From contig RPFO01001232.1 in the NCBI GenBank assembly GCA_009746045.1, positions 1 to 25,124 of the forward strand: 25,124 nucleotides of DNA. Direction: 5' to 3'. The position numbers and the translations under genes were made by a program. Every line of letters begins with the position of its first letter. Position 1 is the stretch's first letter. Below, piece after piece: positions 1 through 9,168 of the stretch. The notes beneath the pieces were generated by a model. That model saw only the letters and a program-made list of their open reading frames with translations, searched no databases and was not told the origin of the DNA. The stretch comes from Mesostigma viride (lineage: Eukaryota > Streptophyta > Mesostigmatophyceae > Mesostigmatales > Mesostigmataceae).

Positions 1-2
1 GC

Positions 3-337
3 ACTGAGGTACTGCCCTTGATTGCGCGCCTTCATGATTCGCAGACCAAGGGTCTGCTTCTGTGGTTTTGCGCTCACCCTCGCGTCGTTCACTGGCTCCG
101 GGGCGCTCTTCCGGCTCAGGTCCGGCTGGCCGCCGAGGGCCACGACGAACGCATCCAGTCGGCCTTGGCGCAGCTGGTCCCGGGCCCCGACCTCCCGCCA
201 CATGCTATTCGCATTGCCTCCCTGCCTGCACGGATGGGTGGCTGTGGTCTGACTCGTGCCGCCCGGCTGGCCCCAGCAGCATTTTTGGGCTCCGTCGCTC
301 AGTCGTGGGCGGAAAGCTGCCGGCTCCTGCCCCTTTT
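3..337 (+). pseudogene. LINE ORF2 fragment, region between RT and the C-terminal zinc/endonuclease domain
   Basis: The frame is open from the window edge to the insertion point of element 1. The translation carries a typical LINE post-RT signature: LPARMGGCGLTRAARLAPAAF, followed by a small-residue helix, as in the 'LP..GGLGL......A..AS' stretch of non-LTR retrotransposon polyproteins. GC-rich third positions match the second half at 7155-8212. The RT core would lie left of the window. After LLPL the frame runs into the terminal inverted repeat of element 1, and the remaining residues to position 464 are transposon sequence. Joining position 337 to position 7155 (dropping one TTT) keeps the frame. 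The family assignment rests on the C-terminal half; the exact clade is unknown. Confidence 0.75.
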
Positions 338-369
338 CCCTAGCCTAATATGGATTTGTACTACAGCAC
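338..369 (+). repeat. Left terminal inverted repeat of element 1
   Basis: It matches the reverse complement of 7120-7151 with a single difference at base 27. Within it and just beyond lies a small hairpin: ATTTGTACTA at 354-363 and its reverse complement TAGTACAAAT at 370-379. The right end has the same ATTTGTAC motif as a direct repeat instead. Confidence 0.9.
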
Positions 370-452
370 TAGTACAAATTGGTTTTTTTTCAACATTGTT
401 ATTTAATGCCTCTCATAGGTCCAAAGCATGGAGGTCAGTGTCCCAACATGTG

Positions 453-836
453 GTGACACCGTGACACCGTGACACCGTGACACCGTGACACCGTGACATC
501 ACAACACTAGCATTTCACAGTTTGTATGATGTCACATGGTAATGTGACGTTCAGCACTGGTATCATGATGTCCACATGTAAGCTAAAGCGCTGCCCAACA
601 TGACGTGACACCGTGACATCATGACACCGTGACATCGTGACACCGTGACACCGTGACATCACAACACTAGCTAGCATTTCACAGTTTGTATGATGTCACA
701 AGGTAATGTGATGTACAGCACTGATATCATGATGTCCACATGTAAGCTGAAGCGCTGCCCAACATGACGTGACACCGCACGACATCATGACACCGTGACA
801 TCGTGACACCGTGACATCGTGACACCGTGACATTGA
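453..836 (+). repeat. Left subterminal array of element 1 (8-bp GTGACACC units in ~160-bp higher-order repeats)
   Basis: Runs of the 8-bp unit GTGACACC, with GTGACATC variants, occur at 453-499, about 607-660 and 768-836. The sequence between the runs is itself duplicated: from ATCACAACACTAG through CAGTTTGTATGATGTCACA to GCTGCCCAACATGACG. The pattern is therefore a higher-order repeat of two full copies and a partial third. Orientation is GTGACACC at this end and GGTGTCAC at the other, as expected of transposase-binding subterminal repeats. Confidence 0.9.
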
Positions 837-1251
837 ATCTTGCTATGTATGGAGATATCGTTTTTCACTTCTCTAACTTGAGTAATGCAAGCACAAGGCA
901 ACATAATTAGTTTTGAACCCCTGAAAAGAAAGAACCTTACATGCCCTACGTCTCAGAACACTGTTGCATCATGCATGACACCAGGACACGGTGACAAAGT
1001 GGCATGGCACAAGATACAACTGCATTTGACACCAAATATTGATAAGGCTAAACAACTAGCCTTCATTCCTAAATAGCCATGCATGCATCACATTCTGTAC
1101 TGAAATATGACATGGATCTACTAAGTCAACCATGCAGTCACATGTGAGTCTCAAACCATTAAAACAGGTATGCGCATATGTGTATTCCATCTGGGTTTGA
1201 TGCCCAGGCGCATACCATTAATTAGACAACTAGTCCAAAACAATGCATGTC
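837..1251. other. Non-coding AT-rich interval inside element 1
   Basis: No gene is visible. Only short chance frames and scattered GTGACA-like matches occur. It is the spacer between the left array and the 3' end of the minus-strand gene, so it probably holds that gene's 3' UTR. Confidence 0.5.
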
Positions 1252-3338
1252 TCACTTAATAGTCATCATAATACACATCTTGTTCCAGATTGTTTGCATC
1301 TTGCTGATATGACGGACCGTGCGGCCTTTTCCGCGGTGGAGGGACTTGTGGCTGTGGGGGCCGGGGGCGCTGTGAGCCCGCATGCCTTCATCAAAGTTGC
1401 TACGACGAGGATCCCTTGCAGAACTTCCCTCAGCCTTCAGCCTTGCCTGCCGAAGCGGCGACCTCCTTAGAGGCTGAGAGGGGGGGGCTGCATAACCGTG
1501 TGCGCCTTCACTGTAGCGTGGGAAGGTCTCTGACCCTTCCGCGCGAATATATTGTTGCATGCCGCGACCTTGACGCTGGCCATACGGATCTGCTGACCCC
1601 TCACCGTGAGTATCATGCATGCTGGCGGGGTAGGAGGTCTTGGCTGGCTGCCTGCCAAAGCTAGGCTGGCTAAGCCTGCCCTGGTCATAAGGCATGTCGT
1701 ACATGTTCAGGCCTAGCTCGCCGTACGGTTCACTGTCATAGTCCAGCCGCCTTGCTTCATCGAGCACGGCAGGGCGCGTGGCGCGGGGCGCTTGCTCACG
1801 GTATGCCGGCTGAATCTCCATCACCTGATTGCCGGCGTAGCTTTCACGGCGCCACAACGTGAGAGGCCCCGCAGGCATCGGAGGGGTTGGCTGGCGAAAC
1901 TCCATGCCGAGGCCAGTGCTTGAGGGTGCAGCACTTGCTACAGGGGTTGACGGCACTCGTTGCTTTTCCAAAGAATCAACCCTCGCAGTTAGAGCTGCAA
2001 TCTCATCCCGCATTTTCTCGATCTCAGCTTTCTCGGGGGCGGCTGGCTCTGCCAGAGATTTGACCTTTGCATTCAAGTCAGCGATCTGCGCAATCACGGA
2101 AGGCGGTTGCTGCTTCTTCTTCTTCCCGGCTTCCTTCGGAAACCCCACCCAGGCTTTGAGTTCCTTGATTGCCCCCTGCGCTGCTTCTACCACGCGATTG
2201 ATGGGCGCCAGCCACTCTGCCGGGGGAGCTGACGGCATCACATGCTCGGGCGGCGGTGCTGACTTTGCCACGCCAGATGACGGTGCCCTCCCGCCTTGGT
2301 AATCAAGCTGGCGCCGCCGCAAGTTCCGCTCACTGGGCGCCGGTCGCGCCTTTGAGGCGCGCTTTGCTAACTTGGGGAGCGGTGACGAGTGTTCCTCGCT
2401 GCCATTGTCAGCCCCGGCCCCTCCCCCACCGTCGCGCCCCTCTTCCTCCTCCGCCTCTTCTTCATCCTCCAGCTGATATAGTCGACATGATCGTCGCCCT
2501 CGCGCACATCGTCATCGTCAGCCCCAGGTGGGTGGACAGTGATCACCTGAATTGTGCAAATGCATGCGTAAAAGGATCGACATCCGCAACAAGAATATGA
2601 GGAAGTCAGCAACTCAATGACTAATTAATATGAAAAACCTTGGTAAACAAAAGATCATAAGTGCACTGGCTTTGCGCATGGTTGCAGGCGGGTTGCACAC
2701 AAAAGGCATAATCTATAGCAAAGGGAATATTAACAATGTAAGACACATAAAACACTTACACGATAGCCCTGCTCCGCCTTGCTGGTGCCGTTCTTCAATT
2801 GGTTGGTACGCGACTCTGGAAGCTGGAAGACTGATGCGATGTCCGAGATTGCATCCGCCAGGGTAGCACTGGATGTGCTATGCAAGCTGGCAGTTGCTAC
2901 CATGTCGACGGTGAGCTGGAATGGACGGCACCATGCCACGTAAATGTCCCCAGCCGCGAAGGAGGTCACCTGCCACCCCCCATCCTCGTCGTCGCGAAAG
3001 ATCGGACGCACCAGCGCCACGTATGACGCGCGGTCACGGGCGACGCTGGGTGGCCTCACCAGGGCGAGCCCGACGATTACCAGCCGCGCAGTAATGTTGC
3101 CCAAATCACCGGCGTGCAGGTCACGCATTATGTCCTCCTCTGCATGTGTGCAGACGTCACCGATGCAAAACGTTGTCACCTTCTGGGTGCTACCAGAGCT
3201 AGCTGCCGTGAACGCAACGCACAGCTGAGGCCAGTCTGTCTTGGTCTCTAGCTTGACGTTGCCAAACTTGTCATTAAGCAGCTTGGGGAAGTCGTGCGCT
3301 GGTGTGATGTCGCCCTCGTCAACAGAAACCTGCGGCAC
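1252..3338 (-). CDS. Spliced unknown protein of element 1, coiled-coil and basic (minus strand)
   Basis: There are two supported exons: 3338 (or further upstream) to 2760, and 2472 to 1252. The intron between them has a GTAAGT donor at 2759 and an ATATCAG acceptor ending at 2473, and splicing keeps the frame. The first part (about 190 residues) is a globular, unrecognised domain containing KLLNDKFGNVKLETKTDW and a later AGDIYVAWCRPFQL. The second exon begins with an acidic run (LEDEEEAEEEE), then a basic patch (KLAKRASKARPAP) that could be a nuclear signal, then a KEAGKKKKQQ stretch, a heptad-rich coiled coil (IAQIADLNAKVKSL to ALTARVDSLEKQ) and a long Pro/Arg/Ser/Tyr-rich tail. The true start is unknown; all three frames are open above 3338 and an upstream exon is likely. 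Its layout would suit a DNA-binding or multimerising transposon accessory protein, but that is inference only. Confidence 0.6.
2473..2759 (-). other. Intron of the element 1 minus-strand gene
   Basis: On the minus strand the exon ends in the CGT codon at 2762-2760 and is followed by GTAAGTG. The acceptor ATATCAG precedes CTGGAGGATGAA, which starts at 2472. The 287-bp intron is AT-rich compared with its exons. Both exons are in phase 0 across it. A nearer acceptor (CAATTCAG, about 2549) would give a frame that ends in a stop after 55-60 codons, so it is less likely. Confidence 0.6.
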
Positions 3339-3727
3339 CCCATCAATGCACCTGGGTGCTGGGAACGCCTTTCCCCAAGTCCAACATCCGAACGACAGCC
3401 GGCTTGGAAGCCGTAGGAGCTCTGGAAGGGATGCTCGAGCTGGCTCCCTGCATGTGCACCCCCAAATATCCGAGGTATTTCACCAGACGCCTCCGAGGCA
3501 CTGCGTCCGATGATGCCTGGTGCAAAACAATAGCATTTATAGCACGCAAAACAAGAAAGCAAAACAAGAAAGTTACGTATTTTCTCCGACACCAAACGTC
3601 ATCGTACCCTCCATGCAGCAGCCTCGTGCAAGCTGAATTGCATAGAAGCTGCAACTACGATTCTATTCATGAAAGCATACAGGCAGGCAGTCGACATCCC
3701 AAGCAGGATAACCCCCCTAAACAACAA

Positions 3728-3813
3728 CCCCTCGCGGGGGGCGCGTGAAAACGGCAAAGGCAAAGCGGAGCCCGCCGCCTTTGGGCGGGCGGAGCGGAGC
3801 CCCCCGCGAGGGG
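3728..3813. repeat. GC-rich nested hairpin in the element 1 intergenic region
   Basis: CCCCTCGCGGGGGGC at 3728-3742 is a perfect 15-bp inverse of 3799-3813. The loop holds a second potential stem (CCCGCC ... GGCGGG around 3769-3791) and repeated GCGGAGC motifs. It sits upstream of both divergent genes. Such short GC palindromes are common in chlorophycean organelle DNA, so it may be a captured organelle repeat; I cannot decide that from the window. Confidence 0.75.
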
Positions 3814-4255
3814 AAATTTTTTTTGGAAAATGGGGCAAACCATGGGGGTTTTCTTACGGAATTTACCTGCGATCTTCCTTGCGATGCAGTTTTGCCTGGT
3901 CGCTCGCGCTCCCCGTCCGAACCGCCATCAGAGGCTGCATTAATTCTATTAAGCTCATTCAGCGCCCCCGGACGTACACGGTTGATTTCTTATCTTTTGG
4001 TTGTTCATCTGCCTTCCCGTCTACAGCAGCGCCATCATCGGCTGTCTCGGCATGCTCTGCACGTTCATCCGAGCCATACTGTTCATGGATTTCTGCCGGC
4101 GGCTGCTGTTCGCCGCTAGCCATCGCAGCTATATCCTATCAAACTCCGCTGTCCTAAAAACACGAACAAACACGAGGGCACGCAAATTATCTATGTCGTG
4201 CGTCCAGAAGTACTTGTCGAGCTTAATCTGTATATTATTTTGCGTTCAAGTTCTC

Positions 4256-4434
4256 CGGACCTCGTGACATCGGGTGCATGCCTTCGTTCCCGAGGTCGAT
4301 GTCCCGAGGTCCCGAGAACTTGCGGCCCAAATTTAGGTGGTGTCCCGAGGTCCCGACACCTGATTGGCCCGTTGAGATTCGCTCAGAATCAAGAGCAATC
4401 AATGCGGACCACGAGTAGCTCGGACCTCGTGACA
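4256..4434. promoter_or_regulatory. Oriented repeat sites between the divergent genes of element 1
   Basis: CGGACCTCGTGACA occurs twice (4256-4269 and 4421-4434), and TGTCCCGAGGTCCCGA occurs twice between them (4300-4315 and 4341-4356). TGTCCCGAGG differs by one base from TGTCACGAGG, the reverse complement of CCTCGTGACA. The four sites therefore form an outer direct pair and an inner inverted pair. The CGTGACA core is the same as in the subterminal arrays. The likely role is a promoter or operator region bound by the protein that also binds the element's ends; this is inference from the motif sharing. Confidence 0.5.
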
Positions 4435-4677
4435 CCACCTCGGGCCAGGCGGGTGCACTTGCACGCCGATATATCGACAACGATGGAAGATTGCATCGGT
4501 AAAATGTATTAGCCGGGTAATAACAACTCGGGCAGACCGGGCTGCAGTTGGAGCCCGTTTTGCCATGTTTAGATTCCACCCCACTGGCGTGGGGACCTAC
4601 GTTTGCCATCTGCACACGTAGAAAAGGGGGCGGAAGTGTTATTTAATTTGCACGGGTGCCCAGTGGACATCATAGCC

Positions 4678-6201
4678 ATGGCGAGGTCCACAGTTTTCAT
4701 GGACCCCGGCCCAGGGGCGCTGGGTTGGCAGATTTTGGCAGCGTTTGTCTTGCTGCTAATCCTGGGATACGTCGTTTTAACCACCATGGCGAGGCGGGGC
4801 GTCCGGTTGTCTGCTGCTGCCGTGTTAGAGAAATGCACCTCGGATGCGTCCCTGAATGCGGCACTTAGCAGGGACTGGGATTGTGATTGTGGTCGGCATT
4901 GTTTGAGAAGCGTGCATAGGGAGGAAGTACGTGCAATGAGAACTGACTTGTGGAGAAAGACGCAGGCGGATAGGAAAGACTTTATATCAGAACCCAACTT
5001 AGAATGGGCGGTCAGAGAGAAGAAGAAATTCCGGGAAGCTTCCGTCACAAACGCAGTCGAGACGAGGATTTTCTTTTCGCAGTGGAGGGCTACGTTGTTT
5101 ACCCGGCTACCAAGCATAATCCAGAGTCGACAGCCCCTCCCTTTCCGTCTCCATTCTGCAGGGGATCAGGCGATCATGCGGGCTACCCGTGCCCTGGAAG
5201 CGCCGCTGCATCCAATTGTCACCCACGCTGGCGACCGCCGGCACGAAGTGCATGCTGCCATTCAGCGGGCGCGACGCGCGGCTGAGCAGCTGCCTGCCGC
5301 CCCTGCCCACCCTGCCGCCCTGGCCGCCCCTGCCGCCTCTACCGCTTCTGCCGCACATGCCACGCCTGTGGTCGCCTCCAATCTGCCTGCAGATGCCAGC
5401 GGTGGTGCCCGGACTACTGCGACCTCGGACCGGATTTTTACGGTAAATCCCGGCATCATCTCCCACGGCGATCTGCTTATCGTCAAGAGGCCTGCAGTAA
5501 CGTGCGGGGATGGCATGCCGTGGCCAGAAGAGATTCTGGTAAAAGTCACGGATGCATCTACAGTGCGTGCATGCGGGACTCTGACAGTTTCTGTGTATTA
5601 TTCACCCTCCTGGGAAGGGCAGTTTAGCAAGCTCGTACTCGCCGGTGGTGGGCCGGGCCTGGTAGTGCCGGCGTCAGATATCATTGTTCAACACTGGACA
5701 GTTGGTGCAACAGGGCAGGCTGTCCACACTCCCACGCTTACAGCAACACGGAAACTGTCTGGTGCAACCCTCCAGGCTTTGCGAGACCATCCACATGTGC
5801 ACTTTGCCGGATTTAAAACACAGCAAGCTGCCGCCGCGACATCCAAAGCTGCATGTGCGGCATACTTTGCTGAGCACGGTCTGCAGGCGCTAGAAGGGAG
5901 GAGGCTTTGTGCGTTGTGGGGTGCTTCCAAGACCCGTTTTCATGGGTGGGTCGTAGGAGTGGATGAGAGTGATGGGAAGGTGAAGATTGAGACAATGTGG
6001 TCTGACGGCAAGGGGGCTTCATACACCTCCTTGGAGGAAGTATTGAGTTTCATATGCGGGTGCCCGCATGCGGCTCGTGCCTTTGGCCGTGCAAAGTTTT
6101 TTCAGGATGACACCGCAGGCGGTGTCGGGACGGAGCGGGATGTGCCGCCCGATGCTTCTACTAGTGAGAGTAGTGATGATGAAAGTGATGAGGATGAGTG
6201 A
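4678..6201 (+). CDS. Unknown element 1 protein: Cys-rich motif, Tudor/SH3-like C-terminal region, acidic tail (507 aa)
   Basis: This is a single uninterrupted frame. The chosen start is the ATG in AGCCATGGCG. A second good start, ACCATGGCG at 4786, would remove the one hydrophobic segment (about residues 15-36, GWQILAAFVLLLILGYVVL) and may be the real one for a nuclear protein. A Cys-rich segment, CDCGRHC (about residues 69-75), is followed by a charged helix ending DLWRKTQADRKDFI; this resembles zinc-binding regions near the N-termini of some eukaryotic transposon proteins. The middle is an Ala/Pro linker. The C-terminal half contains GDLLIVKRP..VSVYYSPSWEG and, later, RRLCALWGASKTRFHGWVV followed by KVKIETMWSDG, which reads like a Tudor-type SH3 barrel. 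The tail is Ser/Asp/Glu-rich (SESSDDESDEDE). No catalytic triad is evident. A role in transposition or chromatin binding is inference. Confidence 0.7.
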   Translation: MARSTVFMDPGPGALGWQILAAFVLLLILGYVVLTTMARRGVRLSAAAVLEKCTSDASLNAALSRDWDCDCGRHCLRSVHREEVRAMRTDLWRKTQADRKDFISEPNLEWAVREKKKFREASVTNAVETRIFFSQWRATLFTRLPSIIQSRQPLPFRLHSAGDQAIMRATRALEAPLHPIVTHAGDRRHEVHAAIQRARRAAEQLPAAPAHPAALAAPAASTASAAHATPVVASNLPADASGGARTTATSDRIFTVNPGIISHGDLLIVKRPAVTCGDGMPWPEEILVKVTDASTVRACGTLTVSVYYSPSWEGQFSKLVLAGGGPGLVVPASDIIVQHWTVGATGQAVHTPTLTATRKLSGATLQALRDHPHVHFAGFKTQQAAAATSKAACAAYFAEHGLQALEGRRLCALWGASKTRFHGWVVGVDESDGKVKIETMWSDGKGASYTSLEEVLSFICGCPHAARAFGRAKFFQDDTAGGVGTERDVPPDASTSESSDDESDEDE

Positions 6202-6612
6202 GGGGGCGTGGGACTGATATTAAGTTAGACAATTATATCTGTCCATGTGACAGTGTGCAAGGGTGCATAACAATCAGTGCATGGCTGGTTATCGCGAGGT
6301 CATGTTTTGCCTGGCATGGTCCCTCTAATGATGACTCTATGTCATAAATGTCCCTCACTATAACGACTCAATGAGAATGTGTTATAATTTTTCATTTTAA
6401 GTTAGACATGTATGATGTCAATGAGGCACCCATGAATATACTTAGTTGTCTCTTTTATACAGTCACATGATGTGTTCCCACGTACCATGCTGAAATAAAT
6501 TATGTGCATGCTTAAATATTGTCAAGGCAAGCAGCAATTAATAAACGCTTAGCTGCAATTTGTGAATGCTTACATGTGTATAGTTAGACAACTACAATGT
6601 CAATACAATTCT
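6202..6612. other. AT-rich 3' flank of the element 1 plus-strand gene
   Basis: No coding sequence is visible. It contains several copies of TTAGACA-type motifs (near 6224, 6401 and 6584), also seen once on the other side near 1222. It is presumably the 3' UTR and spacer before the right array. Confidence 0.45.
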
Positions 6613-7030
6613 GCAAAGATGTGTCTTTACATGCAATATGAGGCGCCATGGTGGTGTCACGGTGTCACGGTGTCACGGTGTCACGGTGTCACGGTGTCAC
6701 GGAGTCACGGTGTCCAGGTCATCTAGGGCAACCTTGTCATTATCAATTAAATAGACATATAATCCCCATTACTTAATCACTAAATGTGCAAAGATGTGTG
6801 TTTACATGCAATATGAGGCGCCATGGTGGTGTCACGGTGTCACGGTGTCACGGTGTCACGGTGTCACGGTGTCACGGTGTCACGTTGTCCAGGTCATCTA
6901 GGGCAACCTTGTCATCATCAAATAGACATATAATCCCCATTACTTAATCACTAAATGTGCAAAGATGTGTGTTTACATGCAATATGAGGCGCCATGGTGG
7001 TGTCACGGTGTCACGGTGTCACGGTGTCAC
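6613..7030 (-). repeat. Right subterminal array of element 1 (GGTGTCAC units in ~171-175-bp higher-order repeats)
   Basis: Three copies of a longer unit start at 6613, 6788 and 6959. Each begins GCAAAGATGTGTNTTTACATG, continues AATATGAGGCGCCATGG, then has a run of the 8-bp GGTGTCAC. In the first two copies this is followed by TCCAGGTCATCTAGGGCAAC and a conserved AT-rich spacer; the third is cut short after its run. The 8-bp unit is the reverse complement of the left array unit, so the two arrays are inverted relative to each other, while the flanking spacer sequences of the two ends are unrelated. Confidence 0.9.
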
Positions 7031-7119
7031 AGGTCCTATGAACTTCCCCTTCCTCAAAGACTTTAGTTGAGATGTTAGATGCATAGAAATGCAACTTTGA
7101 AAAATGAAGTACAAATGGC

Positions 7120-7151
7120 GTGCTCTAGTACAAATCCATATTAGGCTAGGG
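7120..7151 (-). repeat. Right terminal inverted repeat of element 1
   Basis: It ends in TTAGGCTAGGG and pairs with 338-369 with one mismatch. It is followed by the TTT target duplicate (7152-7154) and then by in-frame LINE coding sequence. Confidence 0.9.
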
Positions 7152-7154
7152 TTT

Positions 7155-8212
7155 GGCAACGGCAGCGCCTGACCTCCTGGACCCCAGCAGCCCTTTGCCC
7201 TTCGTCACCGCCATCCAGGAGGCCTATGCTGAGATCCAGCAGGCCTGTTCTCCCGTCCGTGCCGCTCAGGCGGTACAGCGCCACCTCCCTCGCGGCACTC
7301 CCTCGGTCGCCTCCGTTCAATCTCCCGCCGCATTCCCTGCTCGCGTCATCGATAAACACCAGAAAACCTACGCGGGTATTCTGCACACGGCTGATTAGAT
7401 GGCTCTTTTCGCGGACCTCAACGCCCAGGGACGTGCGTGGCTGTTCTCGCTTTCCTTGCGGAGTGTGGGCTCGGCGTACCTTCGTGCTCTTCCCATGGCC
7501 CCCCATTCGCCTTAGCTCCCAGCCACTACTCCGTGGCGCTCCGGCACCAGCTATTTGCCCCGCAGCCTCTTGTTCCGGCCGGGCGGCCTTGCGGTAGCTG
7601 TGGGCAGCCGCTGGATCCCACGGGGACTCACTACCTTGCCTGCATGGGGGGCCAACAGAATCAGAATTGGTATTTGTATTTGCACACTGTCCTCCTGACG
7701 GCCTGGTGCTCGCCATGATTCGGTCGGTTTCCCCCCACGCGAACATCCGGTCCGAGGATGCGGATGGCGCTGCCTTCTATTCCCCCAACCACCGGCCTGA
7801 CATCGTGGTGCTGGACTTTGAGGGGGGTGGCCGGCATCTGCTTATCAACGTTTCGGTGGCGCGGCCCTTGGCTCTTAGCCACGTGGCTGGGGCCTTCCTC
7901 ACGGCAGGTTACACGGCGGACCGGGCGGAGCGGGCCAAGCTCCTGGCCTACGGCGACGTCGGGCACCATCGTGTGGTGCCCTTTGTCCTGGAGGAGTTTT
8001 GGGCCATGGGGCCCCTGACCTCCGCCTTCTTCAAGGAGTGTTGCCGGCTCCGGGAGGACCGGCTGGACCTGGAGGGCCAGCGGGCCCCATGGTCGGCGCG
8101 GACCTGGACGTCATATTGGCGTCAGCGCTTGTCGGTGGCGCTGACTCGGGCCATGGCTGACATCATGCTCTGCCGTACGCGGGCTGATTTTGCGGTGCAG
8201 CAGGGCTATTAG
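7155..8212 (+). pseudogene. LINE ORF2 C-terminus: zinc knuckle and restriction-like endonuclease, decayed
   Basis: It continues the 3-337 frame after removal of element 1. It has an in-frame TAG at 7396-7398 and at least two frameshifts (near 7500 and 7680). In order it encodes a helical stretch (AIQEAYAEIQQACS), FADLNAQGRAWLFSLSL, a zinc motif CGSCGQPLDPTGTHYLAC (C-x2-C-x9-H-x3-C), then HRPDIVVLDFEGGGRHLLI and NVSVARPL, and a C-terminal arginine-rich helix ending at a TAG. The zinc motif followed by RPD and a later acidic residue is the signature of the restriction-like endonuclease of R2-type LINEs. Here the residue at the expected Asp position (usually IDV) is Asn, so the nuclease would be impaired. 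ORF2 normally nicks the target and reverse-transcribes; this copy is dead. Confidence 0.8.
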
Positions 8213-8360
8213 GTTCCTCCCGTTAGGCGTTTCCATTGGTCTTATCGTAGTATAGAGCTTTGACATGGCTCTGTATATAGGTTTTTAGCTGGGCGTTTGC
8301 TTTGGTTTGAGTGATTTCACTCTGCTGTAAGTAATTATAATTTTTAATATACATATATTC
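8213..8360 (+). other. LINE 3' UTR
   Basis: A short AT-rich tail follows the ORF2 stop. A TGTAA at 8326-8330, the usual green-algal polyadenylation signal, lies about 115 bases past the stop and is followed by an A/T-rich stretch that probably marks the LINE's 3' end. The next base region is the tail-to-tail 3' end of the minus-strand ORF1 remnant. Confidence 0.5.
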
Positions 8361-9168
8361 CTAGTCTGAGGTGGCACGAGGTGCCTGCCAGGGCTTGTGG
8401 TCAACGTGGATGACCGCCCCCCTCCAGTATCTAGACCGGCTTCCCCCCTGCGCTCTGCCGGAGCTGAAGGTAGGTCGGCCATAGCTCGCGTCGCCGCTGT
8501 TGCTGGGCCAGGGTCAAGTCGTCGTCCAGCGTGAAGCGAGTCTCCGAGAGCTTCTTGCGGCATTTAAGGAACGACAGCTTGTCCGCCATGTACTTAAAGG
8601 TGAGGAGCACGGGTGCTGGGCCAGCCTTACCCCGCGCGCGCGGGGGAGGCGGACAGCCGACATGTCCAGCTCACCAGTGAGTAGCATGGGGGCAAAAATG
8701 TCGCGCTTATGTAAATGCCTCAAGAAGGCTCGTGGAGGTCTCACCTGCCGGCTGGTCGATCGCGAAGTGCTTGACGATGACATTGTGGCTGCGCCTGGCG
8801 ATGTCGGCTTCCTCGCGAAGGTCGAGGGCTTGTTGCTTGAGTTGTGCCGAGATGGTGGAGGTGGTGGAGGTGGTGTGATGCTTAAGCAAGTCCGCCCAGG
8901 TGGAGGAGCATCGCCGGCCGAGCCAGCAGGCGCCGGCTGGGCGGCGATGTCCTTCACCGCCTGGGCGGTGAGGCCGGCGGTGTCATGCAAGCTCTCAAGG
9001 GCGTTGGCGGTGGCTTGAAGGCGTTGGTCGAGGTCGAGGAGCTGGGCTTTGATGTCGGCAGTGGAGGCGGAGATGGCAGTGGAGGTGGAGGCGGCGGCGG
9101 TGGAAATAAATGTGAGGAAGTTCAGCAGTCAGCGTGCCGCCGATTGCTGCTATGTCGGCAGCAAGGGG
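8361..9168 (-). pseudogene. LINE ORF1-like protein, C-terminal half, frameshifted
   Basis: Read on the minus strand in pieces, it encodes an Ala/Thr/Ser-rich coiled coil (STADIKAQLLDLDQRLQATA, ALESLHDTAGLTAQAVKDI), then ISAQLKQQALDLREEADIAR, RRSHNVIVKHFAIDQ and MSAVRLPRARG. These are followed by the conserved LTFKYMADKLSFLKCRKKL and FTLDDDLTLAQQQRRRELWP, and a short C-terminus reading YWRGAVIHVDHKPW before TAG at 8363-8361. The run of 'RLPR..., VL.TF, L..R..L, DLT..Q...R..LWP' is typical of LINE ORF1 nucleic-acid-binding C-terminal domains. At least three frame changes are needed, so it is a pseudogene or a spliced gene with small indels. It is cut at 9168 by the palindromic insertion; the N-terminal half is at 23681-24190. 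Confidence 0.65.

Larger units (their letters stand above)
338..7151. mobile_element. DNA transposon, element 1 (6.8 kb, two divergent genes)
   Basis: The ends form a 32-bp inverted repeat with one mismatch (338-369 against 7120-7151), beginning CCCTAGCCTAATATGGATTT. The flanks are TTT at 335-337 and TTT at 7152-7154. Taking the element out with one TTT rejoins the LINE ORF2 frame, which supports both borders. Inside are inverted subterminal arrays of GTGACACC/GGTGTCAC, a spliced minus-strand gene (1252-3338) and a plus-strand gene (4678-6201), with a repeat-containing intergenic region between them. I see no DDE catalytic core, so the superfamily is open. Three-base duplications occur in PIF/Harbinger and CACTA elements, but the termini fit neither well. 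The mobilising protein could be one of the two unrecognised gene products or be supplied in trans. Confidence 0.85.

Noticed and set aside
453-836. GTGACACC runs as a CRISPR-like array
   Set aside because: The 8-bp unit is contiguous with no unique spacers, and its inverse forms the other end of a transposon with terminal repeats.
1859-2302. Plus-strand 147-residue frame within element 1
   Set aside because: It is antisense to the coiled-coil exon, whose frame, splice sites and composition are better supported.
4603-4677. Upstream extension of the element 1 plus-strand protein
   Set aside because: It would need a TTG start; two ATGs in good context lie downstream at 4678 and 4786.
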